From Anaeramoeba flamelloides (lineage: Eukaryota > Metamonada > Anaeramoebidae): DNA of 64,000 nucleotides. Of this stretch, positions 57,201 to 64,000 are shown piece by piece (position 1 is the first letter of the stretch; each line of letters opens with the position of its first letter). The notes under the pieces are model-generated. The model was not told the DNA's origin and did not search any database. It worked only from the letters and a program-made list of their open reading frames with translations. The DNA lies in the NCBI GenBank assembly GCA_027625915.1, contig JANTQA010000023.1, positions 21,824,001-21,888,000 on the forward strand. The letters are read 5' to 3'. Made by a program: the position numbers and the translations under genes.

Positions 57201-59226
57201 ACAAGATCAGAAATTTTAATAGCTTTTATTTAATGAATGTCATACTAACAAACAAATTGAATTATTATTAAGAATCAATAAATGATTGTTAATAATTTTG
57301 TTGAGTTTAAATAGTTTTATGAGGGTTGATTTTAAGAAAGATATTTTAAAATAAATTTGCCACATCTTTTTTGGAAATAGCCTAAACAGAAATGAAGCAA
57401 CTGAAGCTACCTTTCTGTACAACCTTTCCAGTTGGCACTTAGACTGGGCTAAGATGTCAAGTTAGTATCTTGTACTGGGATTTTTTGAAAAAACAGGAAT
57501 TTGGGAAACTTTTACAAAAAAAAAAACAATAAAATAAAAATGAGAGAAATATACTATTTACCTTCTTAGCGCCTACTACCGCTCTTTGTACTGTTATTTT
57601 TTTATCAAATAATTGAGATCCATTTAAAACATTACAAACTTTATCTGTAACTTTTGGATCAACATACTCACAAAAGGCATATCCTTTTGATTCTCCCGTC
57701 ATTGGATCCTTTATTAATAAAAAGGATTTCAATTCGCCGTATTGGGTTAATAATTGAACAAGTTGCTTTTCAGTAATTTGGGCTGGTAACCCACCGACAA
57801 AGATTTTTTCTTGATTTAGTAATTCGTTGGGTTTTTTTTCTGGATGGAGCTGATACCATTTTGTAGGCCTGTTTATTTTTATAAGATGATTACCCATTTG
57901 AATTCCGTCTAATTGTGTTGCCTTTGTAGTTGTTTCTTTGTCTTTAAACCAAACAAATCCATAGGGCTTGTCATTGTGCACAGTTGCCTTGATTACAGAC
58001 GACAGATCTGTGGATAATTTCTTGATAACCATTGCCTGATTAATGAAATTTTTGAGAGTGATTGGTAATAACCCCATGGGAATGTTCCCAACATACAATT
58101 TGAGCTCAGTGTCATCTTGTGGCTGAATGGGTGTTCGCGTACGGTTTGGGTTTAATAAATTTGTTAAATTGACAGGTTTGGAAATACCTGAAGAGGCTAT
58201 TTTGGATGTATTTGATCCAAAATTAAGGAATGTAGGTGTACTAATTCCTTGCTGTACATTGCTTGTTGTTAATTTGGGTGTTATTATTGGCCTTGTTGTT
58301 GTTGCTGTTGTTGTTGAATTAAGCATTCTATTTTGGCTATTTGCTTGGATCCTCTTTGTTATTTCTTCTAATTGCTTTGCTATTTCAGGATCGAGTGCCG
58401 TTTTTGTTGGTGTGATTGTTGTCGTTGTGAGATTTGTTGTTGAATTTATTTGATTATTCATCAAGGTTATTGGTTGTGTTGTTGTGAGATTTGTTAGATT
58501 TGGTGGTGTTCTTGTGGTTGAAGTTGTCTGTAAAGATTGCAGTAAGGAAATTGGAACTGGCTTTGGGTTTGTTATTGGATTGTACATACCAAGGCTGCCT
58601 TGGTTTAATGTATTTGGAAATTGGTTTGGATTTTTAAGGGATTCTGTTGTTTGATTTAAGATTTGTTGTTGTACTTGTTGTTGTGTTGTTTGAATATTTG
58701 CATTGTTCTCAGAATTTTGTCGATTCCGATTCTTTTCAAAGTCTGGTGATCTAGAACTTGAATTGCTTGATCCAGTCGAAGAGCTATAATGTTTGTTTCT
58801 TTGCTTTGACTTTGATCCTCTGTCGTGATGGTTTCTTTGATACGAAGACGGTGATTCGTTATTTCGGTGCTTTTTATTACGAGAGCTATATTCTTTATTT
58901 TCATTTGAGCCATCACCAGAGTCACTACTATATGAACCCTGGCTTCGTCGCCTAGAATTCCGATCGTGGTACCTTCTTGAATTTTTTCTTTTTCTTTCAT
59001 TCTCTCGATCTTTTCGGTAATTGTCTGAATAACGTGATGAATATTTTCGATCATAATAGGGATCCCTGTCAGAATATCTTGAAGACCTTGAACGGGAACT
59101 CCTATGACTCCTTTTTTTTGAATTCCTTTCTCTGGAACCATATGAACGTGAGGAATCGTTGCTTTTTATTGTTTCCACATTGTCTTGGTTTTGGCTGTTA
59201 CCCGAATACTTTTTTTCTTGGGACAT
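49770..59226 (-). CDS. U2AF large subunit (U2AF65-like splicing factor), two exons
   Basis: Exon 1 is 59226-57562 (555 codons) and exon 2 is 51170-49770 (466 residues). The 6391-bp intron has donor AAG|GTAAATAG and acceptor TTTCTAG|GATG; both sides are in phase 0, giving 1021 residues. An RS domain covers about 25-165. RRM1 is about 375-453 (LYVGNI, YGFVWF). RRM2 is about 474-549 (IFVGGL, KGYAFCEY, ending QRAVVGAKK, as VQRASVGAK in human U2AF65). A UHM-type third RRM lies at about 632-755 (TPTNVVILYNII, EEIYRHCKLYGRVQEIL, AKIYVKF), with an insert of about 30 residues before its third strand. A long Asn/Gln tail then ends in QWDEESDED. U2AF65 binds the polypyrimidine tract and recruits U2 snRNP to 3' splice sites. 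Two separate genes are the alternative, but in-phase borders and domain order favour one. Confidence 0.85.
51480..55050 (+). mobile_element. LINE retrotransposon, best preserved copy, antisense in the U2AF intron
   Basis: A small 5' frame (51480-51782, Asn/Ile/Lys-rich, no domain named) may be the end of ORF1. ORF2 parts follow in order. The APE-type endonuclease reads ITSLNICGLNNSN, CLIQES, IIGGDFNLN and SDHNT (52150-52740). Reverse transcriptase reads NYRPISINQSLPTFF, VVTIDIQKCFDS (motif A), YQGDPLSPILFAFISHFL (motif B) and YADDLILIMKG (motif C) at about 53500-53970. The C-terminal zinc knuckle CDLCKEKL with HFLWDCPAY is near 54750-54825. A poly-A tail follows at about 55030-55050. Open pieces are 52086-52313, 52418-53074, 53098-53292, 54140-54418, 54420-54650 and 54581-55033, so several frameshifts break it and it is inactive, though younger than copies a-f. 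The 5' boundary is uncertain. Confidence 0.88.
55051..56093. other. U2AF intron sequence, nothing recognised
   Basis: A/T-rich intron DNA between the LINE tail and a family I repeat; no ORF on either strand. Confidence 0.4.
56094..56430. repeat. Family I repeat in the U2AF intron
   Basis: Degenerate minisatellite GAGTGCAGTCAAGTGTCATA at 56095-56114, GAAAATCTATTGATTTTCC near 56255-56273, GTGCCGTAGAGTGCCTAG at 56309-56326, and the palindromic segment 56324-56398. Confidence 0.65.
56431..57561. other. 5' part of the U2AF intron, nothing recognised beyond a G10 run
   Basis: G10 at 56541-56550 (C10 in the transcript). The minus-strand frame 57240-57422 has no domain and is not supported as an exon. 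Confidence 0.4.
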
Positions 59227-59389
59227 TAATAAGAATTTGTTTTTCTCTTATTGTTTTCGAAGGAAACTAATAAAAAACCTTGGTAGGGTATTAAAAAGGA
59301 AAAGAAAAAATGTTCAAAAAATGAAATGCTTTATTTGTAATCAATATTTTCCTTTATTTCTTTTACAACCAGAGTTTTCAAAGAAATAG

Positions 59390-59830
59390 ATCCGAATTTA
59401 TGCTCTCTATTTATTAACATCGGGACTCATTATTTTGTTATATTTTGAGTGTTATATCTCGGGTGAACTAAGTTATCCACAATTAAACTCAAATTTGGAA
59501 GAAGTGAAATAAACATAATAAACATAAATTTTAATACATTTTAAATTTCAAAGACCAATACAAATAATCAAATGACAAATTAAAACCTTGGGAACACTTT
59601 TTAGAACTTGAGCGTCTGACATTATTTGTCAAAATGATCTTTTTTGAATTCATTTTTGAAATTTAAAATTTGTTAAAATTTGAGTTAATATCGTTATTTC
59701 CATTCTTCCAAATCTGAATTTCAAATAGGAATTCTTCGTACACCCAAGATATAACACTCAAAATAGAACATAAGTAATGAGTCCCTAAGTAAACAAATAG
59801 AGATCATAAATTACGATCTATTTCTCTCTA
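59390..59830. repeat. Palindromic element upstream of the U2AF gene
   Basis: 59390-59510 is inverted at 59705-59830: GGACTCATTATTTTGTTATA and TTGAGTGTTATATCTCGGGT on the left, with ACCCAAGATATAACACTCAA and AATGAGTCC on the right. About 440 bp, no ORF. It lies within 200 bp upstream of the U2AF start codon, so it may overlap the promoter. Confidence 0.7.
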
Positions 59831-60180
59831 AGCAAAAGAAAAATTGAAAATGAAAATCAAAATGAAGTAATAATATTTAGAAATAAATACCAAATATCAT
59901 TATCACAAAGTTATTCGAAAAGAAATTACAATTTTTAAGAATTGTACCATTTTATTGATTATGAATTAAGAGAAATATCAAATAATTTAAGTGATGTAGA
60001 TCTGAAAAATATAACATCATATTTTATATTTTTTGAAATATTTTTGCTTAAGAAAAATAAAAATTTATAATTCTAGTACAATTTTAAAAATATTCAATTT
60101 AGAACTTTTTTTCATTACTTTTCAGAAATTAAATGAATTTAAAATTTTATCGAAATATTTCCATTTTTTACATTAGATTA
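59831..60180. other. Non-coding, nothing recognised
   Basis: A/T-rich, no ORF or repeat partner seen. Confidence 0.35.
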
Positions 60181-60369
60181 AAGATATTTCTCAAAAAACT
60201 ATAAATTTTATAAAAAAAAGAAATTTATTGATAAATCTGGGGATGAAGGATTTCCACTTAATTGTCGACCAAAATCGATTTATCAAACTCTCCCAAGATT
60301 TTTTGATTAAAGTATTATGTATAAGAATCCAAGATTCTTGGGATTTAGTTTCAAAAAACCAGTTTGATT
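60181..60369 (+). mobile_element. LINE scrap (copy f), cut by transposon E copy 2
   Basis: Closely matches 53425-53610 of the intron LINE: ATAAATTTTATAAAAAAAAG, GGGGATGAAGG, then ATTCTTGGGATTTAGTTTC. This is the region just before RT motif A. It ends at the TTAA where E inserted. Confidence 0.75.
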
Positions 60370-60373
60370 TTAA

Positions 60374-61745
60374 GGGAGTAGCCACGGTAAAGGAAAAATT
60401 TTCACTTTTACACAATTTTGATGAGGATCAGAAAATAAAATTTTTAACTAAGGTTGTAATTCATTGATTTTTATTATTTAAAGTACTTCATTCATTAGAT
60501 TTTTTAAATTTTTTTTTCAAAGTCTCAAAAAAATTGCCACAATAGAATTTTGAGTTGAATTGCCTTAAATAGTATTTCAAATGTTGAATAACTTATATTT
60601 TCTCCTTATCTCAACATCTTATTGTGAAATGTAATTTTTTTCATTTTTTATTTTTTCATCATTTTTGAATTTTTTTAATCATGACAACAAAAACAATTCG
60701 AAAGATTTTAATATCAGTGACCTTTGTGATTAATGAATTTTGTTTAAAAAGAACAACCACATTAAAACCAAGAGGATCACAAAAAGAAACATGAATGGGA
60801 CTTAAATAGCTAGAGGGTTTCCAAAAAATAATAATTATCCCAAAATATTACTTGTTAGAATTTTAAATAGTTGGATTTGGTGGAATTAGAGAAGTGAATA
60901 TGATCATATTTTATCAAATTTAAAACAACAGATTAACTAAATTTTATTCTAATAATCTAAAATTATCTTCTCCCAAAAAAAAAAACAAAAAAAAACTAAA
61001 CCCCATTCCAAAAATTTATAAACATCCGAAAATCAAAAATAGGCAAAAAAAAAAAAAAAAACTCAATTTATTATATTTTTTCAAATGTAATATAAAACCA
61101 CATTTAGGTTAACAGAGTATTAATGCTTTTATAAGTAATCATTTTAATACAAATAAAAAAAAACAATACAATACAATTATATTAGATCTGTATGTACAAA
61201 ATAAGGAAAAGAGCTGAACAAAAAATATATTGGTAATTTGAAAAATTACACCAACAATTGTTGATCGATCAAATGATAAGATAACACCTACCAATTGTAT
61301 GTGATTTTTCAATTTAAGAAACTCAACAGTAACATTCTATTAACCAGTGAAAAAAAAATTCTCAGATCTAACAAAACAGATTTCCAAACTCAGAAAAAAA
61401 CGAAATGAAAACAAAAACAAAAAAGACAAAATATGAAATAGTTTATAAAATCAAATAATTTCCAAATTGAATGTAAAGTATTGTATTGCTATTCTTTCGT
61501 ATGTTTACACTCTACCCAAATTTTTGGAATTAAGTTTATTTTAATAAAAAAAAAAAAAAAATCAAAAACTATTTTATCAATATATTCTCTTTTTTTTTTA
61601 TTGTTTAACATTACTAAAAAAAAATAATAAAAAAATTTTTTAAAAAAATTTTTAGAGAATCTACAATCATACGCCACTCAAATAAAACGTTCTTATCTCA
61701 TCTCTCTCTCAAATTTTATTCATGTCTTATGGTGTAGATACTCCC
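60374..61745 (+). mobile_element. TTAA-flanked DNA transposon E, copy 2
   Basis: 1.37 kb flanked by TTAA (60370-60373 and 61746-61749), with ends GGGAGTAGCCACGG and the complement of AGATACTCCC. Opposite in orientation to copy 1 (10070-11451) and matching it throughout, including GCCACAATAGAATTTTGAG and GTTGATCGATCAAATGATAA. The nested mariner-like segment is 60994-61538. The open segment seen in copy 1 is broken by stops here. No transposase recognised. Confidence 0.7.
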
Positions 61746-61926
61746 TTAAAAGTTAAACAGACTTTAAATAAATTGTTTAGATCTTAAAAAGTATTCAAAA
61801 GTGCTGAAAGATTTGGAAATTGTCTGAAAGATTTGTGAGTTACAAAGCTTTGTCAATTCATGAGTTTTTTTGGAGCTGATTTGGATTTTGAAAACTCATT
61901 TTTTGATTTTTTATTTTATTCGAAAA

Positions 61927-62499
61927 ATGTTCATTGAAAGTTTTCAAAACAATTCCAACAACCCAAAGAAAAAACAGAACCAAACAAACACTTTCTTGAA
62001 TCTAAATTTAAATTCAAATAAAACTACACTCCAAAAACAAACCTTACACCGGTCTCTACAGTCACAAAGCAAGCGTAGTATTTTAAAAAGTTTTTTATTA
62101 ACAAAATGCTTAGATCAAGCACGATCTGATCGAGAAAAAAGGATTGAGGAATTAAGAAAGAAACAACTAAATCAGGTTGGTTTGCAAACAAACGAATGTT
62201 CTAGCTTTGAGCAACAAATTACAAACAAAATCCAAGATTTAGAAAAGAACTCACAAAAATCGTGGCCAAGCCTGATCAAAAATGAAATTGATTCAACAAC
62301 TGACTTTCTTGAACTGAATTTAAACGAAGAAGATTATCAGGACATAATGATTGCTCTTGAACAGCAAATGATCGATGAAAGAGAAGAATTGATGAAAATC
62401 TTACGAAAAGAAGCAGAAGAGTATGAAGATTATGAGGACAGCTATAACGAATATCTTCTTTCAACATTCCCGAAGGACAAGAACCTGATATATAAATAA
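61927..62499 (+). CDS. Acidic helical protein, possibly RPA-interacting-protein-like
   Basis: 190 residues from the first ATG (MFIESFQNNSNNPKKKQNQT); the frame is open further upstream without an ATG. The N-terminal half is Asn/Gln/Lys-rich. It is followed by KCLDQARSDREKRIEELRKK, an acidic stretch with LNLNEEDYQDIMIALEQQMI, and then DEREELMKILRKEAEEYEDY. A Cys-Leu plus Arg-rich helix followed by an acidic helix resembles RPAIN, which has RCLER.R..R and a central E.L.....EYE helix and which carries RPA into the nucleus. The C-terminal zinc finger of RPAIN is not present; the frame stops at TAA after KDKNLIYK, and no later exon was found. The identity is weak, and a generic coiled-coil protein is an alternative. 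It starts about 180 bp after the right end of transposon E copy 2, so its promoter must be short or lie in the transposon. Confidence 0.55.
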   Translation: MFIESFQNNSNNPKKKQNQTNTFLNLNLNSNKTTLQKQTLHRSLQSQSKRSILKSFLLTKCLDQARSDREKRIEELRKKQLNQVGLQTNECSSFEQQITNKIQDLEKNSQKSWPSLIKNEIDSTTDFLELNLNEEDYQDIMIALEQQMIDEREELMKILRKEAEEYEDYEDSYNEYLLSTFPKDKNLIYK

Positions 62500-64000
62500 T
62501 CAATTGTGTTTTTTGCTGGTGTATTTTTCTTTTTTTCCTTTAACCATTCAAACCATCAAACAATTGTGCAAATAGGGTTTTAGCAATTCTTTATAAGAAT
62601 GTGTTTTATTGATTTTAAATATTTACATTCAACACATCAGATTTTTTTTTCCTTGAACAACTTTTGAGTTGGCAAATACAATTAAATATTATTAACAAGA
62701 AAATTAGAGAACTAGAATTAATATTAATTTGAAAGAATTAATTTCCTTTTTGAATTAAGGGATTAGTAAACTGAAAAAAATCTCCAAATAAATCTAATAT
62801 CAAATTCAAAAAAATGTTAACCGCATCATGAAATTGAAAAATAAAGTAAAAATCTGATTACTTCAATAACCAAACTTACCTTTAAAGCTATTTTCAGAAA
62901 TGAATTATTGTTTTTAAAAGTTTGATCCATTTTTCTCCTTTTTAAAAAAGTTCAAAATCCAACATATTTATGAATTATTTCAAAATACAATTGTTTTCTT
63001 TGGAAGAAAAAAGAAATCTTATATATCTGTAAATGAAGTGTACCAAAATACACTTTAGAAATAAAACTCACTTAGTTCTAAAATAGTCCAGCATAAAAAA
63101 TCTGCTTAATTTTAAAAAAATTACAATAATTATTCTAAACTTAAAAAAATAAAATTTTTGATTCAAAGAACAGCCCAAATAACTTTTTTCTTTTTATTGA
63201 ATAAAAAAATATGAGAAAAAAAAAACCAAACCATTAAATTAATAATACCCCCAAAATACTTTTTTAAAAGCTAGAAAATTCAACTTATAAACTAGAGAAA
63301 TACTTTTGAATTTGATTATTTATAATCAATAATTAATAACTCGAGTTTATTTTTTTCAGTGGGTTATTAATAACCCAAAGAATATATGTGTCAATAGACT
63401 ATACAATTATTTCTCAATTTTTTCAAGAAATTTAAAACAAATAAAATTAATTTAAAAAAATAATTCTAATAATAAAAAAAATAATAAATATTATCAAATA
63501 ACTGATTTTAATACTGACAGTTCCTTGTTTATACTCCTTAATATTTAAAAAAGAATATTTTTTAATCTTTTAAATTTCAAGAAATTTAAGAAATATTTGT
63601 GAATAAAATAAATGATCAATTTTTTTAGATCTTCAAGGATTAAATATTTGATTTATTTTGATTGTATTTTTTAAAATAAGATTAAAATTTCAAGATTATT
63701 TGTTCATATAAACTCTCAAAAATTAAGAAAAGTGAGATTTCTTCAAATTACTTTTTTTTTTGAAAAATTTTTATTTTTCTATTTTGATCCAAAAATCTAA
63801 CAAAAAAGAAAAAAGATCAGATCTTATGACTGAAAATTTCATTAGGGAAAAAGGACTCTTTTTCAAAATGATAACTAATCTCTCAAAAGTTGATAAATGA
63901 AGTTACATAACGGGTTTAATTGTATCCTTGTATAAATAATTACTCTATTACCCTTGGGGAAAAAATAAATAAGAGTTACTAGTCTCTTAATAAAAAATAA
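62500..64000. other. 3' flank; family F copy 3, otherwise nothing recognised
   Basis: 62860-63240 is family F copy 3 (AAATGAATTATTGTTTTTAAAA, TTTGGAAGAAAAAAGAAA, AAAATACACTTTAGAA), in the same orientation as 13800-14175 and 44470-44900. No ORF is supported to the window end. Confidence 0.5.

Noticed and set aside
57240-57422. Possible extra U2AF exon or small minus-strand gene
   Set aside because: The flanking exons already join in phase with complete domains, and the peptide has no U2AF-like feature.

Overview
The window is A+T-rich nuclear DNA from a eukaryotic microbe. The genes have spliceosomal introns with GT..AG borders, TAA/TGA stops and proteins rich in Asn/Lys or coiled coil. They encode eukaryotic core components (U2AF large subunit, LC8 dynein light chain, Rab GTPase, PPP phosphatase, TMEM144-type carrier, a Get2/CAML-like receptor). 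The style recalls amoeboid protists such as Anaeramoeba or dictyostelid relatives, but nothing here fixes the lineage; that is inference. Genes are sparse. Most of the window is layered, decayed repeats.

Layout. 1-2500: 3' part of a long, internally repeated coiled-coil gene with a C-terminal membrane anchor. 2501-8137: inverted-repeat DNA elements. 8138-8466: two tandem tRNA-Leu(CAA) genes. 8800-15760: a decayed gene, a TTAA-flanked transposon (E1), a LINE tail and several MITE-like elements. 16029-17138: TMEM144 family gene. 17500-21142: an old minus-strand LINE carrying two insertions, then a MITE. 21426-22409 (minus): Get2/CAML-like gene. 23250-26399: repeats. 26400-27501 (minus): two-exon Rab5-class gene. 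28664-31900: TIR elements and a LINE fragment. 32084-32353: LC8. 33600-36560: nested MITEs. 38869-43717 (minus): four-exon PP2A-like phosphatase whose third intron (about 3.4 kb) is filled with repeats. 44470-49080: repeats and an old LINE broken by a Tc1/mariner element. 49770-59226 (minus): U2AF large subunit in two exons, separated by a 6.4-kb intron that holds the best preserved LINE in antisense. 59390-61745: palindromic element, LINE scrap and second TTAA-flanked transposon (E2). 61927-62499: small gene, possibly RPA-interacting-protein-like.

The genes do not form a pathway cluster. They are scattered housekeeping functions: splicing, vesicle traffic, tail-anchored protein insertion, the dynein motor and dephosphorylation. 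The most interesting material is (1) the U2AF large-subunit gene, with a LINE-bearing intron and an A30 tract just before its own 3' splice site; (2) a palindromic, minisatellite-bearing repeat family that sits at the same point of the coding region in three separate LINE copies; (3) a TTAA-flanked composite element with an unrecognised short coding segment, present twice. All exon joins, repeat families and boundaries were read by eye; no alignment or search was run.
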